6,366 bases of DNA from an uncultured Actinomycetes bacterium (GTDB lineage Bacteria > Actinomycetota > Actinomycetes > S36-B12), in the NCBI GenBank assembly GCA_913061025.1, contig CAJXUJ010000077.1, forward strand, positions 1 to 6,366, given 5' to 3'. Within the stretch, counting starts at the first letter, position 1; every line of letters starts with the position of its first letter. Under the pieces are notes generated by a model, which had not been told where the DNA came from, searched no databases, and saw nothing but the letters and a program-made list of their open reading frames with translations. This document shows positions 1 through 6,366 of the stretch, piece by piece. The position numbers were made by a program, and so were the translations under genes.

Positions 1-743
1 GCAGTGAATACGTCTCCGGCGATCATCACGCACGAGGGCAGATCTCTCAGATCCAACGGCGCGCGCAGATACTGCTGACGACGCTCACGGGTGGTCGCAT
101 CCGTGGCCAACGCGCGTGCTCGGCCAATATGCCCCTGGGACGCTCGAGCCGAAAAACGAGCGATGGTCTCGTCGACACCACAGTCCGCCATCAACATCTC
201 GGTGATGGCGTCAGTGCTGGGTGTCCTCAACGCAACGTGGCGCGTGCGGGAGGTGATAGTGGGCAGAACGTCATCAACGCTCGGTGCGCACAGGATCCAG
301 ACGGTGTGCGGGGTCGGCTCCTCGAGAGCCTTCAGCAGATAGTTCGCGGCGCGATCGTTAAGCCGATCGGCGTCCTCGATCACGATCACTCGCCACGACG
401 CCGTCATCGGCGCCTGGGCTGCCATATGGACAAGTGGCTTCACGTGGTCCAACAGGATCTCCGAACCCTCGGGGATCTCGACGTGAATGTCCGCGTGGCC
501 ACCCTTAGCCGATGTTCGACAGGCCTGGCAGTGACCGCAGCCACCCTCATCGCACACCAAGGCTGCAGCGAACGTGGTCGCTGCGCGAGACCGACCCGAT
601 CCCGGTGGTCCGGTGATGAGCCAGGCGTGCGTCATGGCCGGGCCGGATTCTCCGGGCGATTTCGCGTCACGCACAGCGGCCTGAAGGGTCGCAATGGCTT
701 CCTGTTGACCGATAAGTCGGGACCACAATCCCCCGGTGGTCAT
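1..743 (-). CDS. holB: DNA polymerase III subunit delta' (clamp-loader subunit), 3' end missing
   Basis: Delta' is part of the clamp loader that places the beta sliding clamp on primed DNA in the cytoplasm. I translated this frame by hand: 247 complete codons are in the window and the C-terminal part is cut off at position 1. Visible features in order are an N-terminal LWSRLIGQ segment (residues 6-13), a P-loop GPPGSGRS (45-52) with Arg in place of the usual Lys, a zinc module with C64, C69, C72 and C75, a Walker-B-like VIVIEDADRL (119-128), the LLKALEEP helix (136-143) and a sensor-type TSRTR (164-168) where many clamp-loader proteins have SRC. The degenerate P-loop fits delta', which in the known clamp loaders is not an active ATPase, better than the DnaX (tau/gamma) subunit. 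The ATG at 743-741 is chosen because it forms an ATGA overlap with the tmk stop and keeps the LIGQ segment; M37 (MTHAW) would lose it. A G-rich stretch at 750-754 is the only Shine-Dalgarno-like sequence, so expression probably relies on coupling to tmk. Family assignment is firm. Confidence 0.93.
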   Translation of the reverse strand, partial: MTTGGLWSRLIGQQEAIATLQAAVRDAKSPGESGPAMTHAWLITGPPGSGRSRAATTFAAALVCDEGGCGHCQACRTSAKGGHADIHVEIPEGSEILLDHVKPLVHMAAQAPMTASWRVIVIEDADRLNDRAANYLLKALEEPTPHTVWILCAPSVDDVLPTITSRTRHVALRTPSTDAITEMLMADCGVDETIARFSARASQGHIGRARALATDATTRERRQQYLRAPLDLRDLPSCVMIAGDVFT

Positions 744-1360
744 GCATTGCCCCCGAGCAGTTCCGCCACACGACCGCGGATGGTGGTCGCGATTTCCTCG
801 ACCGAACCTGAAGCATCGACCACGAGATAACGGTCCGGTTCACGGCTGGCAATGTCTAGGAAAGCAGCCCGAACACGTTGGTGGTACTCGATCGGCTCCG
901 ATTCGAGGCGGTCGGGTGACTCCACACGGGACAGACCCACCGATGGATCGACGTCCAGCAAGATCGTGAGATCCGGAAGCAGACCTTCTGTTGCCCACAC
1001 ACTGAGATCACGCACCCGATCAGCGCCGAGTTCCCGGCCGTATCCCTGGTAGGCAACCGAAGAGTCGAGGTACCGATCGCAGATCACGATGGCGCCTGCT
1101 TCCAGCGCCGGTCTGATCACCTGCTTCACGTGCTCACCACGGGCAGCAGCGAAGAGCAGTGCCTCGGCGCGGTCGCTTAACCCGGCGTACTCATTGCTGA
1201 GCAGGACGTTGCGGATCGCTTCTCCCGCGGGTGTGCCGCCTGGTTCGCGGGTCCGGACGACGGTCTTGCCCTCGGATGTGAGCTCCTGCGCCAAGAGTGC
1301 TTCCTGGGTCGACTTACCCGCGCCTTCACCACCCTCGAAGACGATGAAGTACCCCGTCAT
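740..1360 (-). CDS. tmk: Thymidylate kinase (dTMP kinase)
   Basis: Phosphorylates dTMP to dTDP with ATP, the step shared by the de novo and salvage routes to dTTP; cytoplasmic. At 206 aa it has the usual bacterial length. The P-loop is GEGAGKST (residues 11-18), TREPGGT is at 37-43, and the DRY motif is at 95-97 followed by SSVAYQG (100-106), which contributes to the dTMP site. A LID segment rich in charged residues follows at about 145-165 (R145, R151). The P-loop has no extra basic residue and basic residues sit in the LID, as in the E. coli type (type II); this assignment is by motif only. The ATG at 1360-1358 lies 2 nt after the topA stop (TAG, 1365-1363), and the sequence before it has only a weak Shine-Dalgarno (GTGAG), so translational coupling to topA is likely. 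The TGA stop overlaps the holB ATG. In mycobacteria tmk lies elsewhere, so this linkage argues against that group. It is intact with nothing missing. Confidence 0.97.
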   Translation of the reverse strand: MTGYFIVFEGGEGAGKSTQEALLAQELTSEGKTVVRTREPGGTPAGEAIRNVLLSNEYAGLSDRAEALLFAAARGEHVKQVIRPALEAGAIVICDRYLDSSVAYQGYGRELGADRVRDLSVWATEGLLPDLTILLDVDPSVGLSRVESPDRLESEPIEYHQRVRAAFLDIASREPDRYLVVDASGSVEEIATTIRGRVAELLGGNA

Positions 1361-1362
1361 CG

Positions 1363-4023
1363 CTACTCACTGCCGCTGGATTGTCCAGCCGACGCCTTCG
1401 CGCGGGTTGCCTTCTTTGCTGTCTTCTTGGTCGCCTTCTTAGCGGTCTTCTTGGTAGCACGTTTCGCGGTCTTCTTCGACGGACCCTTGGCCTTGCGTTC
1501 GGCCAGTAGGTCGCTTGCGCGTTCGACGCTGACGGTCATCGGATCGTCGACGACTCGCAGCGTTGCATTGGTTTCCCCATCAGTGACGTAGGCGCCAAAG
1601 CGTCCTTCACGAACCACGATGAGTTTGCCTGACGTCGGGTCGGTGCCCACCTCACGCAACGGTGCCGCGGCCTGACCTCGTCCACGTCGCTGCTTCGGCT
1701 GGGCAAACAGTGCGAGAGCCTGCTCGAGGGTGACCGAGAAGATCTGCTCCTCGCTTTCCAGTGACCGGGAGTCGGTGCCCTTGGTCAGATACGGGCCATA
1801 GCGACCGTTTTGGGCGCGGATCTCTTCACCGTCAGATGGATCGACACCCACCACACGCGGAAGCCTGATCAGTTTTAGTGCTTCCTCGAGGGTCACGGTG
1901 CTGGGCTTCATGTCACTCAGCAACGAGGCAGTTCGGGGCTTCGCCGATTTCGGAGAGTCCTCGGGGAGTACTTCGCTGACGTACGGCCCGTACCGACCCG
2001 ACTTGGCAACGATCATCAGACCCGTTTCCGGGTCGGTGCCGAGTTCGCGGTCACCGGACGGTTCAGCCAAGAGTTCCTCGGCCTTGTGCGCGGTTAGCTC
2101 ATCGGGGGCCAGACCCATCGGCACATTCGCCCGAATGTCACCGCGTTCGACGTAGGCGCCGTAGCGACCAACACGGAGGTTCGCATCGCTGCCCTTGATC
2201 GGGAAGGTTGCGATACCACGAGCATCGATCGATCCGAGGTCTTCCGTCAGGGTCTTTACTCCCGGAAACTGTCCGTTGACCGACTCACCGCCGCGCCAGA
2301 ACGCTTCCAGTTGCGCCACGCGATCGATGTCTCCGCGAGCAACCATGTCGAGGACGTTCTCCATGTTCGCGGTGAAGTCATAATCGATGAGCGCCGAGAA
2401 GTGCTCTTCGAGAAGTCGGATCACCGCGAAGGCGGTGAAGCTGGGAACGAGTGCAGAACCCTTCTTCCACACGTATCCACGGTCAAGGATCGTGGACATG
2501 ATGGACGCGTAGGTCGAGGGACGCCCGATGCCAAGTTCCTCAAGTTTCGCGACAAGCGATGCCTCGTTGTAGCGCGACGGCGGCTTCGTCGAGTGACCTT
2601 CAGCCGTCAAAGACTCTGCGTTAACCGTCTGCCCCTCTGCGAGGGCGGGCAGCTCGCGTTCGTCGTCGTCGTTCGAAACATCCTTGAGCGCAGCCATGAA
2701 GCCCGGGAAAGTGATGACGGTTCCCGACGCCGTGAACTCAACTCCGCGGCCATCGGTTGCGGTTGCCGACAACTTGACAGTGGTGGTGGCGGTTTGCGCG
2801 TTGACCATCTGCGATGCGACGGTGCGCTTCCAGATGAGGTCGTAGAGCGCGAATTCGTCACCCACGAGCTCCCCGGCCACCTGCGCCGGGGTCCGGAAGG
2901 AATCACCGGAGGGCCGGATCGCTTCGTGCGCTTCCTGGGCGTTCTTCACCTTGCGGTCATAGCGACGCGGCTGGTCCGGGACGTACTCAGCGCCGTACAA
3001 CTCGCGGGCCTGTGTCCTCGCTGCATTGAGCGCTTGGTCGGACAGCGTGGTGGAGTCGGTGCGCATATAGGTGATGTAGCCGTTCTCGTACAGCGACTGC
3101 GCCACCCGCATGGTGCGCTGCGCACCCCACCGAAGTCGGCTCGATGCTTCCTGCTGCAAGGTCGAGGTCATGAACGGGGCTCGCGGTTTGCGCGACGACG
3201 GCTTCTGCACCACGGAGTCGACGGTGAAGGTCGTCTCCTGCAGACCGGAGGCCAGCGCTTGGGCACCAGGTTGGTCGAGATGCACCGCGCCTTCACGGGA
3301 GAGCTGACCGTCGTCGTCGAAATCCGACCCAGTAGCAACGCGGGAACCCTCGACCGCAGTCAACCGACCGGGAAATGGTCCGGGAAGGAATTCCGCGTCA
3401 ATGCCCCAGTATTCGACCGGGGTGAATGCGATGCGCTCCTTCTCTCGGTCGACCACGAGGCGGACGGCTACCGACTGAACGCGTCCGGCCGACTTGGCCT
3501 CGCGTCCGATCTTCTTCCACAGCACCTCGGATACCGGATAGCCGTAGAGACGGTCCACCACACGGCGGGTCTCTTGGGCATCGACGAGTCGCATATCGAG
3601 TTCGCGGGGATGCTCGACGGCATCGCGGATGGCCTCGGGGGTGATCTCGTTGAAGACCATGCGCTTCACCGGGACCTTGGGCTTGAGCACTTCGAGTAGG
3701 TGCCAGGAGATCGCCTCGCCCTCGCGGTCTTCATCGGTGGCGAGTAGGAGTTCGTCGGCGTCCTTCAGAGCAGCCTTGAGCTCCTTGATAGTGGCCTTCT
3801 TGGAATCGTGGATGACGTAGTGCGGCTGGAAGGCATCATCGACATTCACCGCGAGCTTGGCCCACGGCTTCTTGCGGTCCTCCGCCGGAATCTCAGAGGC
3901 CTTGGACGCGAGATCGCGAACGTGGCCAACCGATGCCAACACGGTGAATCCGTCGCCGAGATAGCCGGCGATCTTCTTCGCCTTCGCCGGTGACTCGACG
4001 ATCACCAGGGTGTTGTCTGGCAC
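1363..4023 (-). CDS. topA: DNA topoisomerase I (type IA), zinc-finger-free actinobacterial form
   Basis: Relaxes negative supercoils by cutting and passing a single strand, opposing gyrase. The protein is 886 aa. The TOPRIM domain begins with LVIVESPAKAKKI (catalytic Glu10) and carries the acidic DEDRE motif (97-101: D97, D99, E101) that binds magnesium. The active-site segment YITYMRTDS (316-324) places the nucleophile at Tyr319 and the assisting Arg at 321, the same numbers as in E. coli. The strand-passage domains run to about residue 590. After that come four C-terminal repeats recognisable by G-R-Y/F-G-x-Y (near 619, 677, 740 and 808) in place of the tetracysteine zinc fingers of E. coli. 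The protein ends in a lysine/alanine-rich tail (844-876). I find no cysteine in the whole protein. The start is GTG at 4023-4021, supported by a GGAGAGGA Shine-Dalgarno 7 nt upstream; an ATG at 4031-4029 is out of frame and soon meets a stop. It is probably the first gene of a topA-tmk-holB operon. topA genes of actinobacteria are known to respond to supercoiling; nothing here proves that. Confidence 0.98.
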   Translation of the reverse strand: MPDNTLVIVESPAKAKKIAGYLGDGFTVLASVGHVRDLASKASEIPAEDRKKPWAKLAVNVDDAFQPHYVIHDSKKATIKELKAALKDADELLLATDEDREGEAISWHLLEVLKPKVPVKRMVFNEITPEAIRDAVEHPRELDMRLVDAQETRRVVDRLYGYPVSEVLWKKIGREAKSAGRVQSVAVRLVVDREKERIAFTPVEYWGIDAEFLPGPFPGRLTAVEGSRVATGSDFDDDGQLSREGAVHLDQPGAQALASGLQETTFTVDSVVQKPSSRKPRAPFMTSTLQQEASSRLRWGAQRTMRVAQSLYENGYITYMRTDSTTLSDQALNAARTQARELYGAEYVPDQPRRYDRKVKNAQEAHEAIRPSGDSFRTPAQVAGELVGDEFALYDLIWKRTVASQMVNAQTATTTVKLSATATDGRGVEFTASGTVITFPGFMAALKDVSNDDDERELPALAEGQTVNAESLTAEGHSTKPPSRYNEASLVAKLEELGIGRPSTYASIMSTILDRGYVWKKGSALVPSFTAFAVIRLLEEHFSALIDYDFTANMENVLDMVARGDIDRVAQLEAFWRGGESVNGQFPGVKTLTEDLGSIDARGIATFPIKGSDANLRVGRYGAYVERGDIRANVPMGLAPDELTAHKAEELLAEPSGDRELGTDPETGLMIVAKSGRYGPYVSEVLPEDSPKSAKPRTASLLSDMKPSTVTLEEALKLIRLPRVVGVDPSDGEEIRAQNGRYGPYLTKGTDSRSLESEEQIFSVTLEQALALFAQPKQRRGRGQAAAPLREVGTDPTSGKLIVVREGRFGAYVTDGETNATLRVVDDPMTVSVERASDLLAERKAKGPSKKTAKRATKKTAKKATKKTAKKATRAKASAGQSSGSE
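1405..1476 (-). repeat. Three tandem 24-bp units encoding the KKTAKKAT tail of TopA
   Basis: Three in-frame 8-residue units, KKTAKRAT, KKTAKKAT and KKTAKKAT, cover TopA residues 850-873 at 1476-1453, 1452-1429 and 1428-1405. The units differ at synonymous codon positions (GCG/GCT/GCA for the first Ala, ACC/ACA for Thr), so the amino acid pattern appears better conserved than the DNA. Lysine-rich C-terminal tails of actinobacterial TopA are known to aid DNA binding and processivity; that function is inferred here from composition. Repeat number may vary between strains. Confidence 0.9.
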
Positions 4024-4030
4024 GTGGGCA

Positions 4031-4038
4031 TCCTCTCC
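4031..4038 (-). promoter_or_regulatory. Shine-Dalgarno of topA, which decides its GTG start
   Basis: On the minus strand GGAGAGGA lies 7 nt before the GTG at 4023-4021. It is the strongest ribosome binding site in the window and supports the GTG over any other start. The protein then begins MPDNTLVIVESPAKAKK, the expected N-terminus of the family. The ATG that overlaps its last base is in another frame. Confidence 0.85.
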
Positions 4039-4079
4039 GTTTGTCCGAGGGTCGAGGCGTCTGGCTCAACCCGCGGCGG

Positions 4080-4110
4080 AGTCTGACGGTAGGACACCTC
4101 CTGCTGTCAA
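4080..4110 (-). promoter_or_regulatory. Candidate promoter of the topA-tmk-holB unit
   Basis: A perfect TTGACA (-35) stands at 4110-4105 on the minus strand, about 80 nt before the topA start and downstream of the hppA terminator. The -10 is unclear. TACCGT (4091-4086) fits the loose actinobacterial TAnnnT but with a 13-nt spacer, GTCAGA (4087-4082) has the ideal 17-nt spacer but a poor sequence, and CAGACT (4085-4080) has a 19-nt spacer. The position after a terminator and before an operon makes a promoter here likely. The exact elements are uncertain. Confidence 0.5.
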
Positions 4111-4126
4111 CCCTGCACCGCCCCCG

Positions 4127-4180
4127 AAAAAGCCGACTGCCCGGGCATTCCCCGAAGGGGAATGGTGATCCCGGGCAGTC
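4127..4180 (-). terminator. Intrinsic terminator of hppA with a two-tier stem
   Basis: About 20 nt after the hppA stop, an 11-bp outer stem (4170-4180 with 4135-4145, GACTGCCCGGG and its complement) encloses an 8-bp inner stem (4157-4164 with 4146-4153, CATTCCCC and its complement) that closes on a 3-nt TTC loop. A 5-nt bulge (4165-4169) lies between them on one side only. On the minus strand the stem is followed by GGC and TTTTT (4131-4127). The other direction has no T-run, so it acts for hppA only. All 19 base pairs are perfect. Confidence 0.92.
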
Positions 4181-4200
4181 GTCCGATTATCGGAATTCCG

Positions 4201-6366
4201 CTAGGCGTTGGCGCCTTCCTGGTCGCCGACCGCGATCGGACGGCGCTTGGAGATGACCACCGCGATGACCACGATGGCGGCCGCTGCGATCGCAATTCCC
4301 CAGCGGACAGCCGAGTTGGCGCCATCGCCGATGCTCAGCGTGACCACGGCGGGTGCGACAAGCAGCGCGACCAGGTTCATGACCTTGATCAGCGGGTTGA
4401 TGGCCGGGCCAGCGGTGTCCTTGAACGGGTCGCCGACGGTGTCGCCGATGACGGTGGCCGAGTGGGCCTCGGAGTTCTTGCCACCGAAGTTGCCGTCCTC
4501 GACGAACTTCTTGGCGTTGTCCCAGGCTCCACCGGAGTTGGACAAGAAGACCGCCATCAGAACACCGGTAGCGATCGTGCCGGCGAGGTAGGCGCCGAGG
4601 GCACCCACGCCGAGACCAAAGCCGACGGCAATCGGGGTGAGCACGGCGAGCAGGCCCGGGGTGATGAGCTCGCGCAGCGAGTCGCGGGTGACGATGTCCA
4701 CGACCTTGCCGTATTCGGGCTTGGCCGTGCCTTCCATGATTCCGGGGATCTCGCGGAACTGGCGACGTACCTCGAAGATCACCGCGCCAGCCGCACGCGA
4801 GACCGCGTTGATGGCCAGACCGGAGAAGAGGAACACCACGGCCGCACCGATGACCAAGCCAACGAGGTTGGCCGGGTTGGCGACGTCCAGCACGCCGTAG
4901 TACTGGAGGTTTTGACCGATCTCACCGATGGTGCCGCCGATCGCAGCGGACGTACTCTCGGCTGCACCGAAGACCGCCTCGCGGAATGCACCGAACAGCG
5001 CGGTGGCGGCGAGAACCGCGGTTGCGATGGCGATGCCCTTGGTGATGGCCTTGGTGGAGTTACCAACAGCGTCGAGGCGGGTCAGGACTGCAGCGCCCTC
5101 ACCCTCGACGTCGCCGGACATCTCCGCAATGCCCTGCGCGTTGTCCGAGACCGGACCGAAGGTGTCCATCGAGACGATGACGCCGACCGTGGTGAGCAGG
5201 CCGGTGCCCGCGAGGGCGATCGCGAACAGGCTCAGCAGGATCGTGCCCGAGCCGAGCAGGAACGCGCCGTAGACGGCCGCACCGATAACCAGCGCGGTGT
5301 AGACAGCGGACTCCAGGCCCAGCGAGATGCCCGACAGGATGACCGTGGCCGGTCCGGTGAGCGAGGTCTTTGCGACATCGTCGACCGGACGGCGGTTGGT
5401 CTCGGTGAAGTAGGCGGTGAGCTGCTGGATCACGGCGGCGAGCACGATGCCGATGAAGACAGCGCCGATGACAAAGAGTTGCGGACTCAGTGCGTCGCCT
5501 GCTTCGGAAGCGGCAATGCCACCGAGGCCCTCGATGTCGCTCCAGCTGCTGGGCACCCAGATGAACACAGCCGCGACCACGAGGATCGCCGAGATCACAG
5601 CCGAGATGAAGAAGCCTCGGTTGATCGAGGACATTCCCGAACGGTCCGTGGGACGCGGGGAGACGGTGAAGATGCCGATGACGGCGGTGATGACACCGAT
5701 CGCCGGAATGATCAGCGGGAGGACGAGGCCGAGTTCACCGAAAGCAGCACTACCGAGGATGAGGGCCGCAACGAGCACGACGGCATAGGACTCAAACAGG
5801 TCCGCTGCCATACCGGCGCAGTCGCCGACGTTGTCACCGACGTTGTCCGCGATGGTGGCCGCGTTGCGCGGGTCATCCTCGGGGATGTTCTGCTCGACCT
5901 TGCCGACGAGGTCGGCGCCGACGTCAGCAGCCTTGGTGAAGATGCCACCGCCAACACGCATGAACATGGCCAGCAGGGCCGCGCCGAAGCCGAAGCCTTC
6001 AAGGACCTTGGGTGCCTCGCCCGCGTAGACGAGAACCACCAGCGCAGCGCCGAAGAGTCCGAGGCCGACGGTGAACATGCCGGCGACACCACCGGTGCGG
6101 AAAGCGATGCGCATGGCGCGCTGCTCGCCCTCGTCCTTGGCGGCTGCTGCAACGCGAACGTTGCCGCGGACGGCGAGCCACATGCCCATGTAACCGGTGA
6201 TGCCGGAGAAGACCGCACCCACGAGGAAGAAGATGCTTCGGCCGATCCGCTCACCATTGGTCTCTGCCGGGAGCAGGAAGAGCAGGAAGAAGACGATGAC
6301 GGCAAAGATGGACAGCGTCTTGAACTGTCGATTGAGGTACGCCGACGCACCTTCTTGGACGGCAGC
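4201..6366 (-). CDS. hppA: Membrane-bound proton-pumping inorganic pyrophosphatase, 5' end missing
   Basis: Hydrolyses pyrophosphate to phosphate and uses the energy to move H+ across the cytoplasmic membrane. The open frame runs to the right edge. 721 residues are visible, so only a short N-terminal part, probably the first membrane helix, is missing from a family of about 700-800 aa. The GTG at 6222-6220 is internal: 48 further codons upstream are open and read as family sequence (AAVQEGASAYLNRQF at the edge). Pyrophosphate- and magnesium-binding motifs are clear; in window numbering they are DVGADLVGKVE (148-158), DNVGDNVGDCAG (174-185), DTFGPVSDNAQGIAEMSG (401-418) and VGDTVGDPFKDTAGPAINP near the C-terminus, with many hydrophobic helices between. 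GNSTKAITKG (435-444) has Lys439 and Thr442, the pair that marks potassium-independent H+ pumps. The K+-dependent class has Ala and Gly there. The gene ends with TAG and has its own terminator, so it is likely transcribed apart from topA. Confidence 0.97.
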   Translation of the reverse strand, partial: AAVQEGASAYLNRQFKTLSIFAVIVFFLLFLLPAETNGERIGRSIFFLVGAVFSGITGYMGMWLAVRGNVRVAAAAKDEGEQRAMRIAFRTGGVAGMFTVGLGLFGAALVVLVYAGEAPKVLEGFGFGAALLAMFMRVGGGIFTKAADVGADLVGKVEQNIPEDDPRNAATIADNVGDNVGDCAGMAADLFESYAVVLVAALILGSAAFGELGLVLPLIIPAIGVITAVIGIFTVSPRPTDRSGMSSINRGFFISAVISAILVVAAVFIWVPSSWSDIEGLGGIAASEAGDALSPQLFVIGAVFIGIVLAAVIQQLTAYFTETNRRPVDDVAKTSLTGPATVILSGISLGLESAVYTALVIGAAVYGAFLLGSGTILLSLFAIALAGTGLLTTVGVIVSMDTFGPVSDNAQGIAEMSGDVEGEGAAVLTRLDAVGNSTKAITKGIAIATAVLAATALFGAFREAVFGAAESTSAAIGGTIGEIGQNLQYYGVLDVANPANLVGLVIGAAVVFLFSGLAINAVSRAAGAVIFEVRRQFREIPGIMEGTAKPEYGKVVDIVTRDSLRELITPGLLAVLTPIAVGFGLGVGALGAYLAGTIATGVLMAVFLSNSGGAWDNAKKFVEDGNFGGKNSEAHSATVIGDTVGDPFKDTAGPAINPLIKVMNLVALLVAPAVVTLSIGDGANSAVRWGIAIAAAAIVVIAVVISKRRPIAVGDQEGANA

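Larger units (their letters stand above)
4024..4200. other. Intergenic region between hppA and topA
   Basis: This 177-nt gap is the only real non-coding stretch in the window. Read on the minus strand it holds, in order, two small overlapping palindromes (CGGAATTCCG at 4191-4200 and CCGATTATCGG at 4183-4193), the hppA terminator (4127-4180), a TTGACA box (4105-4110), a stretch of roughly 65 nt in which I see nothing firm, and the topA Shine-Dalgarno (4031-4038). No small ORF with a credible start and ribosome binding site was found. It separates two transcription units. Confidence 0.85.

Noticed and set aside
129..830. 233-aa open frame on the plus strand opposite holB and tmk
   Set aside because: It is antisense to holB and the end of tmk, with low-complexity Arg/Ser/Gly-rich content and no motif.
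667..852. Small minus-strand frame with an ATG at 747-745 just before holB
   Set aside because: It overlaps tmk and holB in a third frame and encodes nothing recognisable; the ATG at 743-741 gives the holB protein.
2311..3699. 462-aa open frame on the plus strand opposite topA
   Set aside because: It lies wholly antisense to a clearly functional topA. Its protein is rich in Arg, Gly, Val and His with no recognisable domain, as expected for a shadow frame in GC-rich DNA.
4040..4069. Second promoter-like TTGAGC nearer to topA
   Set aside because: No TAnnnT-like -10 follows at a normal distance, and the -35 match is weaker than the TTGACA at 4110-4105.
5712..6350. 212-aa minus-strand open frame inside hppA
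   Set aside because: It is a shifted frame of hppA, very rich in Ser, Arg and Pro; the true frame carries the pyrophosphatase motifs without any break, so there is no frameshift.
1..6366. Mobile element, CRISPR array, defence system, tRNA or riboswitch
   Set aside because: Nearly all of the window is filled by four housekeeping genes. No spaced direct repeats, terminal inverted repeats, transposase motifs or tRNA-like folds were seen, and the only gap is 177 nt.

Overview
The window looks like a chromosomal housekeeping block from a high-GC Gram-positive bacterium (Actinomycetota). The reasons are the GC-rich coding sequence, a zinc-finger-free topoisomerase I with a lysine/alanine-rich tail, a delta' subunit with the GPPGSGRS P-loop, and a proton-pumping pyrophosphatase close to topA. 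The genus cannot be fixed from the sequence. The standard mycobacterial layout (topA, then an adenylate cyclase, then the delta' gene, with tmk elsewhere) is not what is seen here. From memory, the order hppA, topA, tmk, holB resembles the region in Streptomyces-like actinomycetes.

All four genes are on the minus strand, so the window reads from high to low coordinates. From 6366 to 4201 is the 3' majority of hppA, a membrane pyrophosphatase whose residues point to the potassium-independent H+-pumping class; its start lies beyond the right edge. A 177-nt gap (4024-4200) follows. It holds a strong intrinsic terminator for hppA and then a consensus -35 hexamer and a good Shine-Dalgarno for the next unit. 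topA (DNA topoisomerase I, GTG start, 886 aa) runs from 4023 to 1363. tmk (thymidylate kinase, 206 aa) starts 2 nt after the topA stop. holB (DNA polymerase III delta' subunit) starts in an ATGA overlap with the tmk stop and leaves the window at position 1 with its 3' end missing.

topA-tmk-holB therefore appears to be one tightly coupled transcription unit for replication: supercoil relaxation, the dTMP to dTDP step of dTTP synthesis, and clamp loading. hppA is a separate unit. It removes pyrophosphate, a product of nucleic acid synthesis, while energising the membrane.

No mobile elements, CRISPR arrays, tRNA or rRNA genes, or unfamiliar genes were found. I see no undescribed system. The points worth a second look are details: a topoisomerase I with no cysteine, its three-unit 24-bp tail repeat, the two-tier terminator, and altered motif residues in delta'.
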